A DNA stretch of 5,080 nt from Methylococcales bacterium (lineage in GTDB: Bacteria > Pseudomonadota > Gammaproteobacteria > Methylococcales > Methylomonadaceae): the NCBI GenBank assembly GCA_023134955.1, contig JAGLUC010000268.1:1-5080 (forward strand), read 5' to 3'. A program made the translations under genes and the position numbers. Under the pieces are notes generated by a model. The model saw nothing but the letters and a program-made list of their open reading frames with translations, searched no databases and was not told the DNA's origin. How positions within the stretch are numbered: position 1 is the first letter of the stretch; every line of letters begins with the position of its first letter. Below are positions 1 through 5,080 of the stretch, in pieces.

Positions 1-24
1 TTCAGGACAGGACGTGTAGATACC
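1..24. repeat. Clipped end of a dispersed repeat (second copy of the 4883-5039 element terminus)
   Basis: The first 24 bases match positions 5017-5040 at 20 of 24 positions in the same orientation, sharing the ending GTAGATACC. At 5017-5040 this sequence is the right terminus of a long inverted-repeat element, so the window probably opens inside the last bases of another copy. The rest of that copy lies outside the window, so its identity rests on this short match alone. Positions 25-76 between this end and the terminator hold nothing I can recognise. Confidence 0.5.
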
Positions 25-76
25 AAATAACAGCGTTTTTAACAAGAATCAGTCAAGCAAAACAAAACATTCAGGC

Positions 77-113
77 AAAAAAAAGCGCAATCATAATATG
101 ACCGCGCTTTTTT
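77..113 (-). terminator. Rho-independent terminator of the cox operon
   Basis: An A-run and GCGC at 79-88 pair with GCGC and a T-run at 104-113. Inside this stem a second pairing, TCAT (91-94) with ATGA (98-101), closes a three-base loop, leaving a small AA/CC internal loop. On the minus strand the hairpin ends in a run of T and lies 17 bp beyond the coxC stop codon, which is where the operon should end. The A/T runs on both sides mean it could also act on plus-strand transcripts. Confidence 0.8.
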
Positions 114-130
114 ATATTTAGCGCCTAAAT

Positions 131-997
131 TTATATAATATATACAAAAACAAACAAACCTAACCACACCACATCAACAAAATGCCAATACCATGCCGCC
201 CCTTCAAAAGCGAAATGATTTTCAGGTGTAAAATGCCCCTTCCAGCTACGGAATAAAATCACTGTCAATATAATTGCACCGATACAAACATGAAAACCAT
301 GAAAGCCTGTTAACATAAAGAAGGTTGAACCGTAAACCCCAGAGCCTAAAGTCAAGCCCATTTCATGATACGCTTCGTAATACTCAAGGGCTTGAAAAGC
401 AACAAATAAAAACCCTAAAATTACAGTTGCTATTAAACCTTTAATCAGTTGATCACGGTTTTTTGCTAATAAACCATGATGTGCCCAAGTACAAGTTACC
501 CCACTACTTAGTAGTAACAATGTATTGATAAATGGAAGACCAAAAGCTCCCATTTCTTCAAACTCACCACCTACATTACCTGGTCCATTGGTTGGCCATA
601 CCGCTTTAAAATCAGGCCATAACATTGCTGTTGAACGACCTGGGCCATCACCGATACCAGCAAGCCAATCCATAGATAAATTACGTGTGTACCACAAACT
701 ACCAAAGAAAACGGCAAAGAACATAATCTCAGAAAAAATAAACCACATCATTCCCATACGGTATGAAATTCCTACCCCATGGTTATACATGCCTATTTCA
801 CTTTCAGTTGATTGTAATGTAAACCAACCGGCTAACATTACAATAAAAATGATTAATCCCATAATCATTATTGTGGAACCTATAGCATTACCATTTAAAT
901 AATTGGCAAAACCTATAAATAAAATCAAAAGACCTACAGTCCCAATTACTGGCCAAACAGCCTTATTAGGAATGTAATAAGCATCATTTGTAGACAT
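131..997 (-). CDS. coxC/ctaE: Cytochrome c oxidase subunit III
   Basis: This 288-residue integral membrane protein is the third core subunit of the aa3-type oxidase. It has no redox centre; in this family it binds subunit I, stabilises the active site during turnover and supports proton uptake into the D channel. It shows the expected seven hydrophobic segments, starting near residue 15. Family hallmarks are FIFSEIMFF with the conserved membrane glutamate at E90, the TWAHHGLL block near 170-177, GFHGFHV at 231-237, and the C-terminal HFAFEGAAWYWHFVDVVW block at 261-278. The length is normal for a bacterial subunit III. The ATG is preceded by AAGGGG six bases upstream, inside the last codons of ctaG, and only 3 bp separate the two genes, so translation is probably coupled. 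It is the last gene before the terminator at 77-113. Confidence 0.97.
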   Translation of the reverse strand: MSTNDAYYIPNKAVWPVIGTVGLLILFIGFANYLNGNAIGSTIMIMGLIIFIVMLAGWFTLQSTESEIGMYNHGVGISYRMGMMWFIFSEIMFFAVFFGSLWYTRNLSMDWLAGIGDGPGRSTAMLWPDFKAVWPTNGPGNVGGEFEEMGAFGLPFINTLLLLSSGVTCTWAHHGLLAKNRDQLIKGLIATVILGFLFVAFQALEYYEAYHEMGLTLGSGVYGSTFFMLTGFHGFHVCIGAIILTVILFRSWKGHFTPENHFAFEGAAWYWHFVDVVWLGLFVFVYII

Positions 998-1000
998 ACG

Positions 1001-1555
1001 CTACCCCTTGTTATTTTTAAGCGATTTTTTAGTATTATCAAAAAAAGTATATGCAAGTGTAATTGTTTTATACCTTGCAGGTAATTCTGGATTCACTACA
1101 AACCTAACTGGCATAGATTTACCCTGGTTTGGTTCAAAAGTTTGATCAGAAAAACAAAAACACTCTATTTTCTCTAAATATTCCGCAGCAAGTCCTGGTG
1201 TTACGCTAGGAATTGCTCTTGCAAGCATCTTTTTATCTGTTTCATTTTTAGCATAAAAATTCACCGTGTAATACTGCCCAGGATGAATTTTCATTTTATA
1301 CTTTTCAGTCGTAAAAGCTATTGGCGCAGAATTATTGACAGAAGTAATAAATTCAATGGTTATTTCTCTCGATTTATCAATCTCATACACTACTTCTGCA
1401 ACAGCATCTTTATTGGTCTTACCATTAAGTCCCGTAATATCACAAAACACATCATAAAGAGGAACTAAAGCATAGCCAAAACCAAACATTGCTAGAACAA
1501 TAAACACCAATTTACGCACTAACCTGGTATTTTTTTGCCCTACATTACCACTCAT
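1001..1555 (-). CDS. ctaG: Cytochrome c oxidase assembly protein CtaG (Cox11 family), CuB copper chaperone
   Basis: This 184-residue protein belongs to the Cox11/CtaG family, which delivers copper to the CuB site of subunit I. It has a short basic N-terminus, one membrane anchor at about residues 15-33, and then a periplasmic immunoglobulin-like domain. The family signature PLYDVFCDITGLNG at 32-45 includes C38, and the copper-binding CFCF motif places cysteines at 132 and 134; all three conserved cysteines are present. PVRFVVNPELP near 149-159 is also typical. The start is fixed by ATGA, where this ATG overlaps the stop of the upstream 32-codon ORF. No good Shine-Dalgarno sequence precedes it, only a weak GAGAG further up, so translational coupling to the small ORF is likely. 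It lies between the subunit I and III genes, the usual place in proteobacterial cox operons. It is not the unrelated Bacillus CtaG. Confidence 0.96.
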   Translation of the reverse strand: MSGNVGQKNTRLVRKLVFIVLAMFGFGYALVPLYDVFCDITGLNGKTNKDAVAEVVYEIDKSREITIEFITSVNNSAPIAFTTEKYKMKIHPGQYYTVNFYAKNETDKKMLARAIPSVTPGLAAEYLEKIECFCFSDQTFEPNQGKSMPVRFVVNPELPARYKTITLAYTFFDNTKKSLKNNKG

Positions 1556-1650
1556 TGTGATAATGCTCTCATCACTGCAAACACATAAATAGTTGCTGCC
1601 ACTGCAATCAAAACAATTGCTGTCAAAATATTTTTTTTTCTTGTATCCAT
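1552..1650 (-). CDS. Small single-helix membrane protein, likely cytochrome oxidase small assembly protein
   Basis: This 32-codon ORF fills the gap between coxA and ctaG. It reads MDTRKKN, then a hydrophobic helix at residues 8-27 (ILTAIVL through YVFAVM), then RALSQ. The basic N-terminus suggests an N-in single-pass inner-membrane protein. It has a good Shine-Dalgarno sequence, AGGTGA at 1655-1660, four bases before the ATG, and its stop overlaps the ctaG start as ATGA, both strong signs that it is translated. Many proteobacterial cox operons carry a tiny single-helix ORF at this spot, annotated as cytochrome oxidase small assembly protein; I assign it by position and architecture, not by alignment. 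The role is unproven and may be to aid CtaG or copper loading. Codons 4-7 contain an uninterrupted run of nine A. Confidence 0.75.
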   Translation of the reverse strand: MDTRKKNILTAIVLIAVAATIYVFAVMRALSQ

Positions 1651-1660
1651 TTTATCACCT

Positions 1661-1689
1661 AACACTTTGCCTCAATAAGACAAAGTGTT
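1661..1689 (-). promoter_or_regulatory. Intercistronic hairpin between coxA and the small ORF
   Basis: AACACTTTG at 1661-1669 and CAAAGTGTT at 1681-1689 form a perfect 9-bp stem with an 11-base loop, 23 bp beyond the coxA stop. On the minus strand the 3' arm directly abuts the AGGTGA ribosome-binding site of the 32-codon ORF and is not followed by a T-run, so it is not a standard terminator for the operon. Hairpins in this position often protect the 3' end of the upstream cistron or set the ratio of structural to assembly proteins. That role is an inference here. Confidence 0.5.
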
Positions 1690-1712
1690 TCATTATTATT
1701 TTCTACAATCGT

Positions 1713-3320
1713 TTAAAGGTGCTCTGTTGGCACTTTTTTAGGCGGTGTAGAGAACGTGTGATAAGGTACAGGCGAAGGTAAAGTCCATTCTAAACTATGT
1801 TTACTTGCACCTTCCCAAACTTCATCAGTCACTTTTTCACCTGTGCCGCCTTTAATTGTTTTATAAACAATGTAAACAAATAACAACTGACTTGGTCCAT
1901 AAATAAAAGCACCAATACTGGAGATCATATTCCAGTCAGCAAACTGTACTGCATAATCAGGGATACGACGAGGCATACCGGCTAAGCCTAAAAAGTGCTG
2001 AGGAAAGAATAGGATATTGACTGAAATAGCCGATAACCAAAAATGTAATTTTGCTAACTTTTCATCGTACATGTTACCCGTCCATTTAGGTAACCAAAAG
2101 TAACCTGCCGCCATAATAATAAAAACAGATGCGGGTACTAAAGTGTAATGAAAATGGGCAACAATGAAATAAGTATCATGATACTGCATATCAACAGGGG
2201 CAAGTGCCATCATCAAACCAGTAAAACCACCCAGAGTAAATAATACAACAAAGGCTATTGAAAACAACATGGGGGTTTCAAAAGTCATTGCCCCTTTCCA
2301 CATGGTTGCAGTCCAGTTAAAAATTTTCACCCCTGTTGGAATTGCTATCAGCATAGTGGCGTACATAAAATACAACTCACCCGCCATTGGCATACCCGTT
2401 GTAAACATGTGATGCGCCCAGACAATAAATGAAAGGAAGGCAATCGCTGCTGTTGCATAAACCATTGAAGCATAACCAAATAAAGGTTTACGTGCAAACA
2501 CAGGAATGATTGTTGATGCCACACCAAAAGTTGGCAAAATCATTACATAAACCTCAGGGTGCCCGAAGAACCAGAATATATGTTGATAAAGAACGGGGTC
2601 ACCACCACCCGCTGCATCAAAGAAGCTGGTATCGAAAAAACGGTCGGTTAACAGCATAGTCACCGCACCAGCAAATACTGGCATAATCGCGATTAACAAA
2701 AAGGCTGTAATCAACCATGTCCAGACAAACATTGGCATTTTCATCAATGTCATGGCTGGAGCACGCATATTGAAAATAGTTGCGATAATATTAATCGCGC
2801 CCATAATTGATGAAATACCCAGCAAATGCACTGAAAAAATTGCAAATGGTAATGCATTACCAGTTTGCAAGACTAAAGGTGGATACAAAGTCCAGCCAGA
2901 AGCAGGTGCCCCCCCTTCCATAAATAATGTACTTGCTAGCAATAAAACACCAGCAACTAACATCCAGAAACTCATGTTATTCATACGTGGTAACGCCATA
3001 TCTGGCGCACCAATCATCATTGGAATCATCCAATTAGCTAAACCAACAAAAGCTGGCATTACCGCACCAAATACCATAACTAACGCATGCATGGTGGTCA
3101 TAGAGTTAAAGAACTGAGGGTCAACAAATTGCATACCTGGTTCAAATAACTCTGAACGAATAATCAAAGCCATAGTGCCACCAACAAAAAACATTGCTAG
3201 TGCGAATACTAAATATAACGTACCAATATCTTTATGGTTGGTAGTCACTACCCACCTTAACCAGCCTTTGGCAGGGCCGTGATCGTGATGATCATCATGT
3301 TCAGCTATTGCAGCAGACAT
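1713..3320 (-). CDS. coxA/ctaD: Cytochrome c oxidase subunit I (aa3-type, family A1)
   Basis: This is the catalytic subunit, 535 residues with about 12 membrane helices. It reduces O2 to water at the haem a3/CuB centre and pumps protons. Haem a ligands are H78 (TTMHALVMVF) and H391. H389 in VAHFHY binds haem a3. CuB ligands are H254, H303 and H304 (GHPEVY and WAHH), with the cross-linked tyrosine Y258. D-channel residues N96, D107 (IGAPDMALPRMNN) and N114 lead to E256; the K-channel lysine is K332 (TGVK). GHPEVY with E256 marks subtype A1. R451 and R452 (GMPRR) are the conserved haem-propionate arginines. The N-terminus is His/Asp-rich (EHDDHHDHG, residues 7-15). The ATG is preceded by AAAGAGGT eight bases upstream. 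It lies 59 bp after coxB. Length and motifs are typical and nothing is broken. Confidence 0.98.
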   Translation of the reverse strand: MSAAIAEHDDHHDHGPAKGWLRWVVTTNHKDIGTLYLVFALAMFFVGGTMALIIRSELFEPGMQFVDPQFFNSMTTMHALVMVFGAVMPAFVGLANWMIPMMIGAPDMALPRMNNMSFWMLVAGVLLLASTLFMEGGAPASGWTLYPPLVLQTGNALPFAIFSVHLLGISSIMGAINIIATIFNMRAPAMTLMKMPMFVWTWLITAFLLIAIMPVFAGAVTMLLTDRFFDTSFFDAAGGGDPVLYQHIFWFFGHPEVYVMILPTFGVASTIIPVFARKPLFGYASMVYATAAIAFLSFIVWAHHMFTTGMPMAGELYFMYATMLIAIPTGVKIFNWTATMWKGAMTFETPMLFSIAFVVLFTLGGFTGLMMALAPVDMQYHDTYFIVAHFHYTLVPASVFIIMAAGYFWLPKWTGNMYDEKLAKLHFWLSAISVNILFFPQHFLGLAGMPRRIPDYAVQFADWNMISSIGAFIYGPSQLLFVYIVYKTIKGGTGEKVTDEVWEGASKHSLEWTLPSPVPYHTFSTPPKKVPTEHL

Positions 3321-3379
3321 ACTCTATACCTCTTTTAATATTTGAATAATTAGACTCAATAAAATTTAACATAATGACT

Positions 3380-4552
3380 TTACTCATCGTCATCATCGTC
3401 ATATTCCACTTTAGGCTGTGCTGATTGTAGTGCTTTAATTACCGGTGGTTGAATAGAATCACCCACTTTATTCCCCAAGCCATTACGAATAAAAGTTGCA
3501 ACAGATGCAAACTCAACAGCACTTAACATCTGACCAAAAGCAGGCATCATGCCTTTTCCGTTCATCATTAAGTCAACCTGTGCGTTTATATCACCCTTAA
3601 CAATAGCACTGTCTGTAATTGCAGGAAAAGTTCCAGCCAGCCCTGCGCCATCAGCCATATGACACGATGCACAGCTATTGGCATAAACTATCTTACCCTC
3701 AGCTATTAAGTCTTTAACTGGCTTTTCTTTATTTCCTGCTTTGTCTGTCTTTTCTTGCTCAGCTACTTTCTTTTTAACCCATGAGTCATAATCAGCTTTT
3801 TCTTTAACAACAACAACAATTGGCATAAAACCATGGTCTCTACCACATAACTCAGTACATTGCCCTCGATAAGTCCCTGGTTTTTCAACTAAAGTCCATG
3901 CTTCATTAATAAAGCCCGGAATAGTATCTTTTTTCCAGCCTAAATCAGGCACCCACCATGAATGAATAACATCAGCCGCTGTAAATAAAAAACGTATTTT
4001 TGTATTAACAGGCACAACTAAAGGCTCATCTACATTTAGTAAATAATGTTCTACTGAACGAGGGTCTATGCCTGAGTTTTTTTGACGTGCTTTATTGCTT
4101 GCTTCGTCAAGACTACTAAAAAAATGAATACCATTATCTAAATACTCGTATTCCCATTTCCATTGCCAACCCGTTACTTTAATTGACATTTCAGACTCTT
4201 GAACATCATCCATTTCCAACATGGTTTTGGTTGCTGGAATAGCCAAGCTGATAAGTATAATCGTTGGAATAATAGTCCAGATAATCTCAACAGTAGTATT
4301 TTCATGAAATTGTTCAGCTTTATGCCCCACTGATTTACGATGATAGTAAATCGAATAAAACATAAAACCAAATACAACAATACCAATACCTACACAGATC
4401 CATAAAACCAACATATGAAGATCATAGACATCATTACTGATTTTTGTGACCCCCTTCATCAGATTTAGAGTGTAATCCGAATCCGCATGAGCAGATCCTT
4501 GACCTAAAGTCATTAAGATCAATGCAGCAAATAGTTGCTTTGTTTTTATCAC
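3380..4552 (-). CDS. coxB/ctaC: Cytochrome c oxidase subunit II with fused C-terminal cytochrome c domain
   Basis: This 390-residue subunit takes electrons from the cytochrome c pool or the bc1 complex and passes them through CuA to haem a. It begins with a Sec signal peptide (MIKTKQLFAALILMT, probable cleavage after SAHA at residue 23), followed by two helices at about 43-70 and 87-110. The GWQWKWEYEY aromatic block (128-137) is the usual electron-entry patch. The cupredoxin domain has all CuA ligands: H197, C232, E234, C236, H240 and M243. After a charged linker (about 250-280), a class I cytochrome c domain carries CASCH at 294-298, with M335 or M336 (GMMPAF) as the likely axial ligand. 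The protein ends in an acidic YDDDDDE tail. The start is GTG; the next ATG (M14) would destroy the signal peptide. First gene of the operon, 59 bp before coxA. Confidence 0.97.
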   Translation of the reverse strand: MIKTKQLFAALILMTLGQGSAHADSDYTLNLMKGVTKISNDVYDLHMLVLWICVGIGIVVFGFMFYSIYYHRKSVGHKAEQFHENTTVEIIWTIIPTIILISLAIPATKTMLEMDDVQESEMSIKVTGWQWKWEYEYLDNGIHFFSSLDEASNKARQKNSGIDPRSVEHYLLNVDEPLVVPVNTKIRFLFTAADVIHSWWVPDLGWKKDTIPGFINEAWTLVEKPGTYRGQCTELCGRDHGFMPIVVVVKEKADYDSWVKKKVAEQEKTDKAGNKEKPVKDLIAEGKIVYANSCASCHMADGAGLAGTFPAITDSAIVKGDINAQVDLMMNGKGMMPAFGQMLSAVEFASVATFIRNGLGNKVGDSIQPPVIKALQSAQPKVEYDDDDDE

Positions 4553-4565
4553 GGAGCAGCCCCCT
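4553..4565 (-). promoter_or_regulatory. Ribosome-binding site supporting the GTG start of coxB
   Basis: On the minus strand AGGGGG (4565-4560) sits seven bases before GTG (4552-4550). This spacing, together with the intact signal peptide that follows, is why I take GTG as the start. GTCCCC on the same strand at 4601-4596 could pair with GGGGGC at 4564-4559 (six pairs, one G-U), which would hide this site in a leader hairpin. Confidence 0.6.
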
Positions 4566-4830
4566 GTTTGTAGTTATAAACTTGTATGCGTATATGGGGA
4601 CACCTCAGATAATTCTACCTGGTCAGATAGAGTTTTCAAAGATGTCCATATGTTATTTTGTAATAATAGCTCGTAAAATTGTATAGGTATTATACGAATA
4701 CAGATCTATTGCTACAGCACCCTCCCCAAAGGATATATTATTTTTATGGTTATTGTAAATTTATAGAGTAATTCTAACCCATCATCCTTTTCTATTCCAG
4801 AAAATGCTAACAATGTTTTTCAATTGACAT
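4566..4830 (-). promoter_or_regulatory. Non-coding leader and promoter region of the cox operon
   Basis: No credible coding frame lies here on either strand. It is bounded by the coxB ribosome-binding site and a terminator, so the operon promoter should be inside. The best candidate is a perfect TATAAT on the minus strand at 4694-4689; there is no recognisable -35 box at 16-18 bp spacing, so activator dependence is possible. If used, the leader would be about 130 bases long. Also present are an imperfect inverted repeat, ATATGGGGACA (4592-4602) with TGTCCATAT (4643-4651), and a direct repeat TCAGATA at 4605-4611 and 4623-4629. A perfect TTGACA on the plus strand (4824-4829) has no matching -10 box. 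I do not recognise a specific regulator site. Confidence 0.45.
4689..4694 (-). promoter_or_regulatory. Candidate -10 box (TATAAT) of the cox operon promoter
   Basis: This is a consensus sigma-70 -10 hexamer on the minus strand, preceded by TATTCG. It predicts a transcription start near 4682. The hexamers at the proper -35 distance match TTGACA at no more than about two positions. In AT-rich DNA a single perfect hexamer is weak evidence. Confidence 0.3.
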
Positions 4831-4870
4831 AAAAAAAGGGCTGTGAAAACGCATTTCACAGACCTTTTTT
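4831..4870. terminator. Bidirectional rho-independent terminator upstream of the cox operon
   Basis: A-run plus GG (4831-4839) pairs with CC plus T-run (4863-4870), then one G-A mismatch (4840/4862), then CTGTGAAA (4841-4848) with TTTCACAG (4854-4861), closing a five-base ACGCA loop. A and T runs flank both sides, so it can act in either direction. No gene ends next to it within the window. It shields the cox promoter region from minus-strand read-through from the right, or ends an unidentified plus-strand transcript. Confidence 0.8.
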
Positions 4871-4882
4871 ATTATTTTAATT

Positions 4883-5039
4883 GTAACTACTCACCCCATC
4901 AAAAGGGAAGATGCAGGTTGTTGATTTATCAGGCTTGTGCAACAAGGATGTTTGCACCAGAGCTTACATGGACGTATTCTCGCGTCCTGATAAATCAATG
5001 ATCTGCATCTTTCAAGTTCAGGATGGGGCGAGTAGATAC
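4883..5039. repeat. Long inverted-repeat element (MITE-like/REP-like), about 157 bp
   Basis: Two nested inverted repeats are visible. The outer arms 4883-4900 and 5022-5039 match at 16 of 18 positions. The inner arms 4908-4933 and 4986-5011 match at 23 of 26, and all three differences become G-U pairs in a plus-strand RNA (4920/4999, 4919/5000, 4917/5002). Unpaired joints lie at 4901-4907 and 5012-5021. The apical 52 bases hold two further small hairpins, GTGCAA/TTGCAC (4937-4942, 4952-4957) and GGACG/CGTCC (4970-4974, 4983-4987, the latter competing with the main stem), plus a degenerate direct repeat (4942-4951, 4966-4975). There is no coding frame and no clear target-site duplication. It looks like a non-autonomous, structure-forming dispersed element; its family is unknown to me. 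Confidence 0.75.
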
Positions 5040-5080
5040 CTCGAAAGGATCATTTCTTATTCCTGGCATCCAGCCTAGAA
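5040..5080. other. Unassigned right edge
   Basis: I see no gene or convincing signal here. CTGG-CAT-CCAG at 5063-5073 is a four-base stem with a three-base loop and could be the start of another small repeat, but it is too short to call. Confidence 0.2.

Noticed and set aside
525..902. 125-codon plus-strand open frame
   Set aside because: It lies wholly antisense to the well-supported coxC, has a low-complexity composition rich in Pro and Ile typical of reversed membrane-protein codons, and shows no family motif.
1283..1468. 61-codon plus-strand open frame
   Set aside because: Antisense to ctaG and without any motif or ribosome-binding context.
1593..1781. 62-codon plus-strand open frame
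   Set aside because: It runs antisense through the small ORF, the hairpin and the coxA 3' end; its hydrophobic start comes from the T-run complementary to the A9 tract.
2752..3117. 121-codon plus-strand open frame
   Set aside because: Antisense to coxA across its most conserved part; a reverse-strand shadow with no recognisable domain.
4174..4386. 70-codon minus-strand open frame
   Set aside because: It is an alternative frame inside coxB over its membrane helices, where the coxB frame has clear family motifs.
4824..4829. Plus-strand promoter with perfect TTGACA
   Set aside because: The matching -10 position falls in the terminator stem and does not resemble TATAAT, and no plus-strand gene follows.
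4883..5039. Integron attC site or CRISPR repeat
   Set aside because: The ends lack the RYYYAAC and GTTRRRY cores of attC, no integrase or cassette array is present, and there is no regularly spaced repeat series.
4883..5039. tRNA or other structured housekeeping RNA at the forked hairpin
   Set aside because: The stems are far longer than tRNA arms, and I see no T-loop (GTTCRA) or CCA end; a dispersed palindromic element fits better.

Overview
This AT-rich window holds one compact operon for an aa3-type haem-copper cytochrome c oxidase, read entirely on the minus strand. The order is coxB, coxA/ctaD, a 32-codon membrane ORF, ctaG (cox11 family) and coxC/ctaE. The gene order, the GHPEVY (type A1) subunit I, the cytochrome c domain fused to subunit II and the small ORF in front of ctaG point to a gammaproteobacterium. 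The AT-rich composition and the dispersed hairpin repeats would fit a methanotroph-like (Methylococcales) or sulfur-oxidiser-like lineage, but that placement is a guess from memory of such genomes and was not tested.

Layout from right to left, in the direction of transcription. Positions 4883-5039 form a large, nearly perfect inverted-repeat element (MITE-like or REP-like). Positions 4831-4870 are a strong bidirectional rho-independent terminator that insulates the operon. Positions 4553-4830 are non-coding and must carry the operon promoter and leader; a perfect TATAAT lies at 4689-4694. coxB (4552-3380) starts with GTG and encodes a Sec-type signal peptide, two membrane helices, a complete CuA domain and a C-terminal c-type haem domain. 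coxA (3320-1713) carries every haem, CuB, D-channel and K-channel residue I looked for. An intercistronic hairpin (1661-1689) precedes the small ORF (1650-1552), which overlaps ctaG (1555-1001) by an ATGA. ctaG is followed after 3 bp by coxC (997-131). A terminator at 77-113 closes the operon, and the window begins (1-24) with what looks like the clipped end of a second copy of the right-hand repeat.

Together the genes encode the three-subunit core enzyme plus the copper chaperone that loads CuB. Electrons enter through the haem c and CuA of subunit II and pass to haem a and the haem a3/CuB site of subunit I, with O2 reduced to water and protons pumped. Haem A synthesis (CtaA, CtaB), SURF1 and Sco-type CuA assembly genes are not in the window. 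The core operon is ordinary. The points worth a second look are the structured repeat bracketing the operon, the small ORF with its A9 tract, and possible RNA structure at two translation starts.
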